Shown piece after piece: positions 51,656-60,513 of a DNA stretch of 64,000 nt. Below the pieces are notes generated by a model. The model made no database searches. It saw only the letters and a list, made by a program, of their open reading frames with translations, and was not told the origin of the DNA. The DNA lies in the NCBI RefSeq assembly GCF_000143685.1, contig NC_014328.1, positions 1,488,001 through 1,552,000 on the forward strand, given 5' to 3'. This DNA is from Clostridium ljungdahlii DSM 13528 (lineage in GTDB: Bacteria; Bacillota; Clostridia; Clostridiales; Clostridiaceae). The stretch's first letter is position 1; each line of letters starts with the position of its first letter. The position numbers and the translations under genes were made by a program.

Positions 51656-52798
51656 TTAAGACGGAAGCTTTACTGTAAATGTAGTATTTTCTGAGTTGCT
51701 TTCCACAGAGATTGTTCCATTATGAGCTGTAACAATTTCTTGTGCTATTGCCAAACCTAGCCCTGCTCCACCAGTGTTTGTGGAACGTGCAGAATCTAAT
51801 CTATAAAACTTTTCAAAAATAGTTTCAAGTTTTTCCTTCGGAATAGGATTCCCCTGGTTAGTAAAAGTTATTATAGTATTTTTGTCTTGCTGTTTAGCAG
51901 AAATATTAATGATGCTGTTTTCATAGCTATAGGCTATCGCATTTTTTAGAATGTTGTTGAACACACGAGCCAGTTTGTCTGCATCTCCACACAGAGTGAG
52001 ATCGTCAGGCACATTGACGGACACCTGCTTTTCCTGTGGAGTCAGCATTGGATAAAATTCATCTGCCATCTGCTGGAGCATGAAAAGTAAATTGATTTTT
52101 TCTTTGTTTAGAACAATAGTTTGAAGATTAAATCTTGTGATCTCAAAAAACTCATTTATAAGCTGTTCTAATCGATAAGCTTTTTCCAAAGTGACACCCA
52201 CATATTTTGCCTTCTGTTTAAGAGGCATATCAGGAGCTTCATCTAGAAGACTTAAGTACCCTATAACGGAAGTCAAAGGTGTCTTTATATCATGAGCTAA
52301 GTAAACTACCAAATCATTTTTTCGCTGCTCAGCATTAAGTGCAGCTTTCTTTTGTTTTTCCAAGTTGTTTTTTATCTGATTTATCTTATTTTCCATAAAA
52401 TCCAATTCCGGTGATAATGTAATTTTCGCATTAGATTCCTCAGTAAGTTTATCCATTCCAGCGCTGATTTCATCAAAATATTTTGTGAACCAAAAAACAG
52501 AAAATCTAAAGAGGATAACTAATAAAAATATTAGGATTACAACAAAAAGGATCATTTCTATATTATTGCGAATCACCAACTGATAGATTTCTTGTGCGTC
52601 CGAATTTTTAAACTGAAAGGCTTTGACTAAATATCCAACGATACGATCTCCAATATGTCCACGCAGTATATGGCGCAATAGATAAACAGCCACAGCAGCG
52701 GCAACTGTAATCAAAAACATTTGAAAAAATACTTTGCTTTTTAATTTTGTATAATCATTCCTTATTTTATCTCTTTTAATTTTCAATTTTATAGCCAA
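51656..52798 (-). CDS. vanS: VanS-like sensor histidine kinase
   Basis: The 380-residue protein has two N-terminal membrane helices (about 22-45 and 85-105) with a short outer loop, a HAMP-like linker, H box YLAHDIKTPLTSVIGYLSLLDE, and N/G boxes NNILKNAIAYS and GGAGLGLAIAQEI. Large parts, for example AEQRKNDLVVYLAHDIKTPL and DKLARVFNNILKNA, are nearly identical to the enterococcal VanS proteins as I remember them. It starts at TTG 52798, overlapping vanR by 23 nt. It senses glycopeptide directly or through cell-wall damage. Confidence 0.9.
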   Translation of the reverse strand: MAIKLKIKRDKIRNDYTKLKSKVFFQMFLITVAAAVAVYLLRHILRGHIGDRIVGYLVKAFQFKNSDAQEIYQLVIRNNIEMILFVVILIFLLVILFRFSVFWFTKYFDEISAGMDKLTEESNAKITLSPELDFMENKINQIKNNLEKQKKAALNAEQRKNDLVVYLAHDIKTPLTSVIGYLSLLDEAPDMPLKQKAKYVGVTLEKAYRLEQLINEFFEITRFNLQTIVLNKEKINLLFMLQQMADEFYPMLTPQEKQVSVNVPDDLTLCGDADKLARVFNNILKNAIAYSYENSIINISAKQQDKNTIITFTNQGNPIPKEKLETIFEKFYRLDSARSTNTGGAGLGLAIAQEIVTAHNGTISVESNSENTTFTVKLPS

Positions 52799-53474
52799 TC
52801 CCCCATACCGTTTTTATATATTTAGGATGTTCCGCACTGTCGTGCAATTTTTCCCTTAAATGCCGAATATGAACCATTACCGTATTATTGCTATTGGTGA
52901 AATACTTGTCTCCCCATACCTCATGGAACAATTCTTCTGAGCTTATAACTCGTCCGCGATTGGAACAAAGAACCCAAAGAATTGAAAACTCTGTAGGAGT
53001 GAGAGATAGCTTTTTCTCATTCAAAGTACATTCATGGGTATTCATGTCCAATACCAAGCCGGAAAAGGCAATCAACTGTTCTTCTTGGTTCGGTTCTCCA
53101 GAATTATATTTGGTAAATCTCCGGAGCTGTGCCTTTACACGGGCAACAAGTTCCAAAGGGCGAAATGGTTTAGTGATATAGTCGTCCGCACCTAATGTTA
53201 GTCCGGTAATCTTATCAATTTCTTCTTCTTTAGCTGTCAGCATGATAACCGGAAAATTATGTTTTTCCCTAATTTTCTGGCAGATAGTAAAGCCATCAAT
53301 ATCTGGCAGCATGACATCAAGTATCGCAAGCTCTAACTGTTCCGACTCAACACACCGAAGCGCGTCTTGACCGTTATAAAATTTGTATATTGTAAAACCC
53401 TCATTTTTTAAATAAACTTCAATTAGGTCAGCTATGGACTGCTCATCGTCTACAACCAAAATATTGATACTCAT
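52776..53474 (-). CDS. vanR: VanR-like response regulator
   Basis: The 232-residue protein has a receiver domain with DDE near the N-terminus, phospho-Asp in LAILDVMLPDIDGFTI, Lys in ITKPFRPLE, then an OmpR winged helix (SSEELFHEVWGDKYFTNSNN, IRHLREKL, VWGIGYKIEN). ATG 53474 follows GAAGGGA; an earlier in-frame ATG is unsupported. As VanR it would activate vanRS and vanYZ when phosphorylated by VanS. The segment 53475-53670 upstream holds its promoter, and no gene is seen there. Confidence 0.9.
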   Translation of the reverse strand: MSINILVVDDEQSIADLIEVYLKNEGFTIYKFYNGQDALRCVESEQLELAILDVMLPDIDGFTICQKIREKHNFPVIMLTAKEEEIDKITGLTLGADDYITKPFRPLELVARVKAQLRRFTKYNSGEPNQEEQLIAFSGLVLDMNTHECTLNEKKLSLTPTEFSILWVLCSNRGRVISSEELFHEVWGDKYFTNSNNTVMVHIRHLREKLHDSAEHPKYIKTVWGIGYKIEN

Positions 53475-53670
53475 AAATTCTATCCCTTCTTTCTGATTAA
53501 GCCAAGCAGTATTATAGCACTGCAAAAGAAAAATTTATATTATAATAATTTTATTATGAAAATATAGTTATTTTAACAATTAGTCTGAACATAAATATGG
53601 ATTCAAATTGCGCTATAGCAGAATTATACCATATAACTAGTTAAAAATATCTGATGAACTAAAACTTCTT

Positions 53671-53775
53671 TTACTCTACATCACAACTTGTAATGGTTTC
53701 ATCTGAAAAAATTCTCTTGTGTGCTTTTGATGTTTCTGGCTCAATGCTTATTCCATTATTAATCAGGCAGTAATG
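53671..53775 (-). pseudogene. Coding-like scrap upstream of vanR
   Basis: A minus-strand frame of 34 codons (HYCLINNGISIEPETSKAHKR...ITSCDVE) has protein-like composition and stops at 53671, with no start or ribosome site. It adjoins the interspersed repeat copy 2. Not recognised. Confidence 0.25.
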
Positions 53776-53783
53776 TGTAACTT

Positions 53784-53893
53784 AGATTATTATGTGCTCT
53801 ATTTATAGTTCTTTTTATGTGAGTATTTGTTTAAATAGGCTGAGTTGTAGGATATAATAAAGTAAGAAATTGTTTTTTATGTTTTAAAGCATC
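53784..53893. repeat. Interspersed repeat, copy 2 (also at 45535-45692)
   Basis: This copy matches copy 1 except for a missing internal hairpin and scattered changes. It contains GGATATAATAAAGTAAG about 90 nt upstream of the second BceRS-like operon and may act as its promoter. Confidence 0.55.
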
Positions 53894-53969
53894 TTTGTAA
53901 AGAAGGAAGTAATGATTTCTGAGGCGTAGGAAATGGAAAATACAATATTTATAACATTGAGGTGAAAGC

Positions 53970-54644
53970 ATGTATAAAATAATGACAGTAGAGGATGATT
54001 TAAAACTTTGCAAAGAAATACAAGAAGCTCTTTTAAAGTGGGGCTTTAATCCTGTTAAAGTTAAAAACTTTGAAGATATACTTAATGAATTTGTACAAAA
54101 TAAACCTGAACTAGTCATTATGGATATAAACTTACCTTGCTTTGATGGATTTTACTGGTGTCAAAAAATAAGAGAAATATCAAAGGTACCAATCATATTT
54201 TTATCCTCAAGAAACACAAATATGGATATAATAATGGCAGTACAAATGGGTGGAGATGATTTTGTTACAAAACCATTTTCTATAGATATATTGGTGACTA
54301 AGCTTCACGCCATGCTTAGGCGAACATATTCTTATGGAGAAAATTTAGGAGATGTACTTGAGTGTAGGGGGGTTATTTTAAATATAAATGACAGTACCTT
54401 ATCTTATAATGAAAACAAAATAGAATTGACAAAAAATGAATTAAAAATACTGCTTCTTTTGATGAAAAATATAGGAAAGATAATATCAAGAGATAGGATT
54501 ATGAGAATTTTGTGGGATGATGATACTTTTATTAATGATAATACATTAACTGTAAATGTAAATAGGCTTAGAAAAAGGCTTGAAGACATAGGCATTAAGG
54601 ATTTTATAGAAACTAAAAAAGGACAAGGATATGTAATATTATGA
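53970..54644 (+). CDS. BceR-like response regulator of the second Bce module
   Basis: The 224-residue protein has a receiver domain with phospho-Asp in LVIMDINLPCFDGFYW and Lys in FVTKPF, and an OmpR winged helix with SRDRIMRILWDDDTFINDNTLTVNVNRLRKRL. It is a paralogue of the regulator at 26964. A GAGGTGAAAG site precedes the ATG, and the stop overlaps the kinase start by 4 nt (ATGA). It is expected to activate the peptidase and transporter genes downstream. Confidence 0.93.
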   Translation: MYKIMTVEDDLKLCKEIQEALLKWGFNPVKVKNFEDILNEFVQNKPELVIMDINLPCFDGFYWCQKIREISKVPIIFLSSRNTNMDIIMAVQMGGDDFVTKPFSIDILVTKLHAMLRRTYSYGENLGDVLECRGVILNINDSTLSYNENKIELTKNELKILLLLMKNIGKIISRDRIMRILWDDDTFINDNTLTVNVNRLRKRLEDIGIKDFIETKKGQGYVIL

Positions 54645-55669
54645 GTTTAAAAGTATATTTGAAAAAGTCTATATGGGCAATTATACATTTCATTATTATA
54701 ATCACAATAGTTAATTTAGTATTAATAGGAACCACAGAATTTTCAAAGATTATGTATGATGTTATATACATGAATATTTTAGTTTTTTGTGTTTCTATAT
54801 TCTTTTTAATATTTAGATATAAAAAGTGGAAAGAACGCTATAAAGATTTTTATGAAGGGTTGATGCAGGGGAAAAGTGTAGACTTATTAATTGCTAAAGA
54901 TGATGTTTTTGAAGCAAAGCTTATTAAAGATACAATAAAATTAAAAAACAAGGAACTTTATGAAAATGTAAATGAGTTAAAAGAAGAACTTGATGAGTTA
55001 AATGAATATATAACAAAATGGGTTCATGAAATAAAAATCCCTATTTCAGTATGTGAATTAATATTGGACAAGCTAGAAGATACTGTTGATACAAATAGTG
55101 ATATTCCTGAAAGTTTAAGAGGTGAACTTGCAAGAATAAAGTTTTTAGTTGAGCAGGTACTTTATGCAGGCAGAGCATCTAGTTACTCACAGGATCTTCT
55201 AATAAATGAAGTAAATATAAAGCAAGTAGTAAATGAGGCTGTTAAAAAGAATGCATTTTTTTTCATTTCCAAAAAGATAGATTTAAGATTAAAGAAATTA
55301 GAATTTAACGTGTTAACAGATAAAAAGTGGCTTTCTTATATATTAGAGCAAGTTTTAAATAATGCTTGCAAATATGTGGGTGAAAATGGAATAGTGGAAA
55401 TTTATTGTGAAGAAGATGAAAAAACTATAAGATTATGTGTAAGAGATAATGGAATAGGAATATTGCCTAAAGACATATCCAGGGTATTTGATAAAGGCTA
55501 TACAGGAAGTAACGGAAGAAAAAATGGAAAATCAACAGGAATGGGATTATACTTTTCTAAAAAAATGGCTGAAAAGCTAAATCATGATATAAAAGCTGTT
55601 TCACAAGCTGGAAACTATACAGAATTTATTATAACTTTTTATAAATTATCTGATTATTTTAAGGTATGA
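54641..55669 (+). CDS. BceS-like intramembrane-sensing histidine kinase
   Basis: The 342-residue protein has two membrane helices (about 13-33 and 40-60) and a minimal outer loop. The H box is KWVHEIKIPISVCELI, the ATP site NNACKYVGENG, DNGIGILPKDISR and STGMGLYFSKKM. Such kinases read flux through the partner BceAB transporter instead of binding the drug. It is directly coupled to its regulator, and a terminator follows. Confidence 0.93.
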   Translation: MSLKVYLKKSIWAIIHFIIIITIVNLVLIGTTEFSKIMYDVIYMNILVFCVSIFFLIFRYKKWKERYKDFYEGLMQGKSVDLLIAKDDVFEAKLIKDTIKLKNKELYENVNELKEELDELNEYITKWVHEIKIPISVCELILDKLEDTVDTNSDIPESLRGELARIKFLVEQVLYAGRASSYSQDLLINEVNIKQVVNEAVKKNAFFFISKKIDLRLKKLEFNVLTDKKWLSYILEQVLNNACKYVGENGIVEIYCEEDEKTIRLCVRDNGIGILPKDISRVFDKGYTGSNGRKNGKSTGMGLYFSKKMAEKLNHDIKAVSQAGNYTEFIITFYKLSDYFKV

Positions 55670-55690
55670 GCTTAATGCTCATGCTTTTTT
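55666..55690 (+). terminator. Intrinsic terminator after the kinase gene
   Basis: ATGAGC ttaat GCTCAT followed by GCTTTTTTTTC; it overlaps the kinase stop codon and separates the regulatory genes from the effector genes. Confidence 0.75.
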
Positions 55691-55720
55691 TTCTTGCTTA
55701 AAAATACTTAAGGTTACGAA

Positions 55721-55750
55721 AATGTCACATAACACTTTAAAATGTCATGT
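55721..55750 (+). promoter_or_regulatory. Candidate response-regulator site, 20-bp-spaced direct repeat
   Basis: AATGTCAcaT (55721-55730) and AATGTCATgT (55741-55750) are exactly 20 bp apart, as expected for two OmpR-type monomers on one DNA face. They lie about 94 nt upstream of the S41 peptidase gene, the first effector of the module. Confidence 0.5.
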
Positions 55751-55843
55751 AATGTGATGGAGAAGAAAAAATAAAAAGATTAAAATTAATATATAGGATT
55801 AAGGAGGCCCCTTAAAGTATATTACAAGGAGGAAAATAAGCTT

Positions 55844-57109
55844 ATGCTTAAAATAAAAAGAAAAATAGCAGCTGTATTAATGATAAGTATAATGTTTGCT
55901 TTTTCAGGATGTGATAACAGCAGCAAGTATGTTTGTAAAAGTGGTGATAGGGTAGAAGCCTGGCAGAAGGATTTGGATTATCTTAAAGAGGAGCTTCCTA
56001 AAAAACATAAGAATTTATTCTTTAAATTAAGTAAGGAGCAGTTCAACAGTGAAATTGAAGGTTTAAAGAAGTCTCTAAATAAAATGAATGACGATCAAAT
56101 TCAAATGGGTATAAACAAAATAATGACTTCTATTGGTGATGGTCATACGGGTACTAACATAAGTTCAGAAAAAATGTTCCCTTTGGATTTGTATTGGTTT
56201 AATGATGGTGGGCTTTATGTTATTAATACAACAGATGAGTACAGTCAAATCAAGTACAATAAGCTGGTAAAAATTAATGATAAACCTATAGAAGAGGTAA
56301 TTAAAAGTGTTTCACAAGTAATTTCTCATGATAACGAACAGGGTATAAAAAGCCAGATAGGTTATTATATTGCAATGCCCTCAGTACTTCATGGACTTAA
56401 TATCATAGAAAATATGGACAGCTGTAAATTTACTTTTGAAGACAGTAACGGGAAAGCATCAGATGTGAATTTAAAACCATTAAGTGGGGATACAGTATTT
56501 AATGCTGTAATTGGTAAAGGAAAAGAAGGAGAGAAGACTCCTTTGTACATGAAAAATCAAGATAAAGCTTATTGGTATGAATATTTAAAAGACAGTAAAG
56601 TAATTTATTTTAGTTATAATCAATGCTCTGAGATGCAGCAAAAAAGCTTTAAACAATTTTCTAAAGAACTTATGGATGTAATTAATAAAGAAGATGTGCA
56701 AAAGCTTGTTATAGATTTGAGAAATAATGGAGGAGGGGTTTCAACAATATTAAATGATTTCATTAAGAAAATATCAAAAAGCAAGATGAATCAAAATGGA
56801 AAGATTTATGTCATTATAGGTAGAAAGACTTTTTCATCTGCAGTATTAAATGTTATAGATTTAAAGAAAAATACTAAAGCAATTTTTGTTGGTGAACCTA
56901 CATCAGGAAAACCTAACCATTATGGTGAAGTTAAAAAATTTAAGCTTCCAAATTCGGGATTAACTATAAAGTATTCAACAAAGCACTTTAATAATTATGA
57001 TAATGACGATTCTGAATTTATTCCAGATAAAGAAATAACAGCATCTATAAAGGATTATATAAATAATGTTGATCCTGTAATGGATTATATAATTAAAGGG
57101 GGTAGATAA
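55844..57109 (+). CDS. S41 family peptidase, secreted lipoprotein
   Basis: The 421-residue protein has a signal peptide with lipobox FAFSGC (lipidated Cys23), so it is anchored on the outer face of the membrane. The S41 (C-terminal processing peptidase-like) core has VIDLRNNGGGVSTIL and the catalytic Ser in IGRKTFSSAVLN, followed by VGEPTSGKP. The PDZ domain of Ctp proteases is not obvious. AAGGAGG precedes the ATG. It sits two bases before the bceA-like gene, so it belongs to the same induced operon and may cut a peptide antibiotic or a surface target. Confidence 0.85.
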   Translation: MLKIKRKIAAVLMISIMFAFSGCDNSSKYVCKSGDRVEAWQKDLDYLKEELPKKHKNLFFKLSKEQFNSEIEGLKKSLNKMNDDQIQMGINKIMTSIGDGHTGTNISSEKMFPLDLYWFNDGGLYVINTTDEYSQIKYNKLVKINDKPIEEVIKSVSQVISHDNEQGIKSQIGYYIAMPSVLHGLNIIENMDSCKFTFEDSNGKASDVNLKPLSGDTVFNAVIGKGKEGEKTPLYMKNQDKAYWYEYLKDSKVIYFSYNQCSEMQQKSFKQFSKELMDVINKEDVQKLVIDLRNNGGGVSTILNDFIKKISKSKMNQNGKIYVIIGRKTFSSAVLNVIDLKKNTKAIFVGEPTSGKPNHYGEVKKFKLPNSGLTIKYSTKHFNNYDNDDSEFIPDKEITASIKDYINNVDPVMDYIIKGGR

Positions 57110-57110
57110 A

Positions 57111-57875
57111 ATGAGTACAGTAATAGAAACTAAGGATTTAGGAAAAATATATGGTTCAAAAGCAGTGGCTTTTACAGCACTTCATGGTATTAATCTTAAG
57201 GTAGAGGAAGGTGAATTCTTAGGGATTATGGGCCCTTCTGGAGCAGGTAAAACTACTTTGTTAAATTTGCTTTCAACTATAGATGTGCCAACCACGGGAA
57301 ATATTATATTTAATGGTAAGGATATAACCCAATTAAAAAATAAAGAACTGTCATTATTTAGACGGGATAAGATAGGTTTTATTTTTCAAGATTTTAATTT
57401 GCTGGACACTATGACTGTAGAAGACAATATAGCACTGCCTTTAGCATTATCCAAGGTAAATCATAAGAAAATACAAAATAAGGTGAAACAATTAAGTGAG
57501 TTTTTTGGAATTGATACACACTTGAAAAATTATCCATATGAGCTTTCAGGAGGACAAAAGCAGAGAACAGCAGCAGCAAGGGCTTTGATAACAGAGCCTT
57601 CCGTAATATTTGCAGATGAGCCTACAGGAGCTTTAGACTCCAAATCTTCTGCAGAACTGCTTCAATGCTTGAGCAGTATGAATGAAAAATTAAATAAAAC
57701 AGTGATAATGGTAACTCATGATGCTTTTGCAGCAAGTTACTGCAAGAGAATATTATTTATAAAAGATGGAAAAATTCATGCCAGAATTGATAAAAATGAA
57801 TCAAGAAAGGAATTTTTCCAAAGAATAATTGAAATGCTGGCCGCTTTGGGAGGTGCAGTTAATGAACTCCTTTAG
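57111..57875 (+). CDS. BceA-like ABC transporter ATP-binding protein
   Basis: The 254-residue ATPase has Walker A GPSGAGKTT, FIFQDFNLLD, LSGGQKQRTAAARAL, Walker B VIFADEPTGALD and VTHD. It is a paralogue of the ATPase at 32869. With the overlapping permease it forms the detoxification and sensing transporter of the second Bce module. Confidence 0.93.
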   Translation: MSTVIETKDLGKIYGSKAVAFTALHGINLKVEEGEFLGIMGPSGAGKTTLLNLLSTIDVPTTGNIIFNGKDITQLKNKELSLFRRDKIGFIFQDFNLLDTMTVEDNIALPLALSKVNHKKIQNKVKQLSEFFGIDTHLKNYPYELSGGQKQRTAAARALITEPSVIFADEPTGALDSKSSAELLQCLSSMNEKLNKTVIMVTHDAFAASYCKRILFIKDGKIHARIDKNESRKEFFQRIIEMLAALGGAVNELL

Positions 57876-59748
57876 TATAGCCTACAATAATTTTAAACAT
57901 AATATAAAAACTTATGCCTTAAACCTTATGGCAATGATTTTTTCTGTGGCAGTTTATTATAATTTTATAGCTTTAAATGATAATCCACAAATTGTTCAAA
58001 TTAATGAAATTATGAATATTGTTAGATCTGCATCAACTTCAACAGCAGTGTTACTTCTTGTATTTTTAGTATTTTTCATTTGGTATTCAAATTCCTTTTT
58101 TCTAAAGCAAAAGAAAAAGGAAATAGGAATTTATGCTTTTATGGGCATTGATAATTATAAAATAGGATTAATTTATGCCTTAGAAGGATTTTTGCAAGGA
58201 CTTCTATCTATAGTCATTGGCAGTTTTGTTGGAATATTATTTTCAAAACTATTTATAATGATTTTATGCAAAGTTGCTTTTTTAGATGTGAAAATAAACT
58301 TTTTTATATCAGTACATGCGTTGATTGAAACAATTATTACATTTTTAATTATATTTTTTATAATTTCAGTTTTAGGTTATTTTAATATAGTAAGAAGTAA
58401 ATTAATAGATTTATTTAATGCTTCAAGAAAGCAGGAAGGGCTTCCTAAGTTAAGTAAATTTAAAGCAGCAGCTTCAATCATAATAATTTTAATAGCATAT
58501 GGTATGTGCATAAGCTTGCCCAAATTAGCGGTAATTGGCAGCGTTCCTATTATAACTATAATGATTATTTTTGCAACTTACTGGCTTTTTGGTTCTTTTT
58601 TTTCAATGATAATGAGATATATTTTAGATAAAAAACAAATTTTATATAATGGTACAAACATTGTAAGCATATCCAATATTGTTTTTAGAATTAAAGAAAA
58701 TTACAAGACCCTTGCAACTATTGCTATTTTGATTGCATCAGCAATTACAGCCTTAGGGACAGCAGCTTCAATTAAATATAATACCAATATAGAATTAGAT
58801 CTTCCTTATTCTTTTACTTATATATTAGATGGCAACACAGGAGATGAAATTGAACCTAAAGTTAATAAGTATATTACTTCAGCAAATCACAATATTTTAT
58901 TAAAGGAAAAAGTAAATTTTATTTTTGTAAATAAGTCCAAAACTGATGAGAATTTTTCAGAAGATGAATTTATGGTAGTTAAAGCTTCTGACTTTAAAAA
59001 GATAACAAAAGATTTAAAGGTTAAAGATGCAGAAGGAATTTTACAAAAATCAGAACTTAAAAGCGGTGAGGTAATTTATGTACAAAGACCTAAAACCCTT
59101 GTACAAGCAAGTAAAATAAAAAACATTGAGATTAACAATTTAAAATATAATGTGAAAATGGATTTAAAAACACCCTTATTTGGTGGAATAATAAATGATC
59201 CTTGTTTAGTAGTAAATGATAAAGATTATGAAGCTATGAAGGGGAATTTTAAGGAAAGCAAATTTTACGGAATTATAGTAAATGATCAGAAAAATACATT
59301 AGATTTGTCTGCAAAGTTAAGAACTATAAGAGTTTTAGACAATAATTTATATTCTTATGCTCAAAAATATAGATCTGGGTATGAAGCTTATGGAGTTATT
59401 TTCTTTATGGGATGTTTTTTAGCATTGGTTTTTGTAGTAGCTACAGGAAGTATTATTCACTTTAAAATTTTAAGTGAAGCTTATATGGACAAGGAAAAAT
59501 ATAAGATTTTATTAAAAATTGGAATGACAGAAAGAGAACTGAAAAGCACCATTTCAAAACAAACAGCAGTATATTTCATCTTGCCTTTGCTTGTAGGTGT
59601 AATTCACAGTTCATTTGGTATAGTGATATTAAGCAGGTTAATGGATTGCAATTTACTATTGACTACAGCTATAAGTGTTGTAACTTTCATTGTAATTTAT
59701 GGGATGTTTTATATTTTTACATTAGGTAAGTTTAGAAAAGTTATTTAA
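57862..59748 (+). CDS. BceB-like FtsX-family permease
   Basis: The 628-residue protein has ten predicted helices and an extracellular domain of about 200 residues (about 310-500). FtsX segments include YSNSFFLKQKKKEIGIYAFM and LLKIGMTERELKSTISKQ. ATG 57862 overlaps the ATPase stop by 14 nt, with GGAGGTG 7 nt upstream. The outer domain differs strongly from that of the permease at 33629, so the two modules probably recognise different peptides. Confidence 0.9.
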   Translation: MNSFSIAYNNFKHNIKTYALNLMAMIFSVAVYYNFIALNDNPQIVQINEIMNIVRSASTSTAVLLLVFLVFFIWYSNSFFLKQKKKEIGIYAFMGIDNYKIGLIYALEGFLQGLLSIVIGSFVGILFSKLFIMILCKVAFLDVKINFFISVHALIETIITFLIIFFIISVLGYFNIVRSKLIDLFNASRKQEGLPKLSKFKAAASIIIILIAYGMCISLPKLAVIGSVPIITIMIIFATYWLFGSFFSMIMRYILDKKQILYNGTNIVSISNIVFRIKENYKTLATIAILIASAITALGTAASIKYNTNIELDLPYSFTYILDGNTGDEIEPKVNKYITSANHNILLKEKVNFIFVNKSKTDENFSEDEFMVVKASDFKKITKDLKVKDAEGILQKSELKSGEVIYVQRPKTLVQASKIKNIEINNLKYNVKMDLKTPLFGGIINDPCLVVNDKDYEAMKGNFKESKFYGIIVNDQKNTLDLSAKLRTIRVLDNNLYSYAQKYRSGYEAYGVIFFMGCFLALVFVVATGSIIHFKILSEAYMDKEKYKILLKIGMTERELKSTISKQTAVYFILPLLVGVIHSSFGIVILSRLMDCNLLLTTAISVVTFIVIYGMFYIFTLGKFRKVI

Positions 59749-59807
59749 GTTAGCTGAATATTCATATGGTGGACGGGGTGAATAAGTATATTTAAATTGT
59801 AAATAGT

Positions 59808-59850
59808 AAAAATTGTATAGTAATTTATGTGAAACTGCTATACAATTTTT
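59808..59850 (+). terminator. Intrinsic terminator of the second Bce operon
   Basis: AAAAATTGTATAG / CTATACAATTTTT, 13-bp stem with 17-nt loop and U-rich end, 60 nt after the permease stop. Confidence 0.8.
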
Positions 59851-59918
59851 ATATGTAGGATACTATTTTAGGTATTAATTTAGGAATTCTGAAGAAGTAA
59901 ATTTGGTGATGATTACAC

Positions 59919-60005
59919 ATGAATGATATTATAAATAAGGATAAGATTTTATATCAAAAATGGAATATATACAATAAAAGTTTTATAGAAGGGATGAGAA
60001 TATGA
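59919..60005 (+). CDS. Possible 28-residue leader peptide
   Basis: The frame MNDIINKDKILYQKWNIYNK continues to a TGA at 60003-60005 that overlaps the next start in ATGA. The ribosome site is weak (GGTGAT). If translated it would couple to the DUF3783 gene. It may also be spurious. Confidence 0.25.
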   Translation: MNDIINKDKILYQKWNIYNKSFIEGMRI

Positions 60006-60373
60006 AACCAACAATTTTATTGTTTAATTTTACAGATAAAACTCGATATAACAGTGTTATAAAGGCTATATTGCCGCTTAAGATTAAAATTAAAAAAGTA
60101 GACAGGGAGGATTACCTTCAGCCAATTGGTTACTTAGCTGGTAAGAAAGATATTGATCCTGCTGTGGAAAAGTATGAAGGACCTGAACTTGCTGATGAAA
60201 TGCTTTTGATTTCAGATCTTACAGATATGAAATTAAATCAATTACTGCTCTCTCTGAAAAAATCATCTGTAAGGATCAAGCTTAAAGCTGTTTTAACTCA
60301 AAATAATGAAAAATGGAATCCAATACAGTTATATGAAGAATTAATAAAAGAACATGAAGCATTGAATAAATAA
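60002..60373 (+). CDS. DUF3783 family protein
   Basis: The 123-residue soluble protein matches the DUF3783 pattern as I know it: TILLFNFTDKTRYNSVIKAILPLKI at the start, a middle block EMLLISDLTDMKLNQLLLSLKK, and LKAVLTQNNEKWNPIQLYEELIKEH at the end. GAAGGGATGAG precedes the ATG. The function is unknown; it is common in clostridia as a single gene. Confidence 0.75.
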   Translation: MKPTILLFNFTDKTRYNSVIKAILPLKIKIKKVDREDYLQPIGYLAGKKDIDPAVEKYEGPELADEMLLISDLTDMKLNQLLLSLKKSSVRIKLKAVLTQNNEKWNPIQLYEELIKEHEALNK

Positions 60374-60425
60374 TAACAAAAATTGTCCTCTCTGCTTCCA
60401 ATTTTTGAAAGGTAACAGACACCTT

Positions 60426-60458
60426 ACAGAGATTGGTAATGAAATGAACAATCTCTGT
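60426..60458. repeat. Hairpin between DUF3783 and DUF429 genes
   Basis: ACAGAGATTG / CAATCTCTGT, 10-bp stem with 13-nt loop, no U-run; preceded by AGGT/ACCT pairing. Confidence 0.4.
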
Positions 60459-60513
60459 TGCTAAGAGGTAGTTCGAAATGAAATGGCAAATAGGAGAATT
60501 TTAAGGAGAGAAA

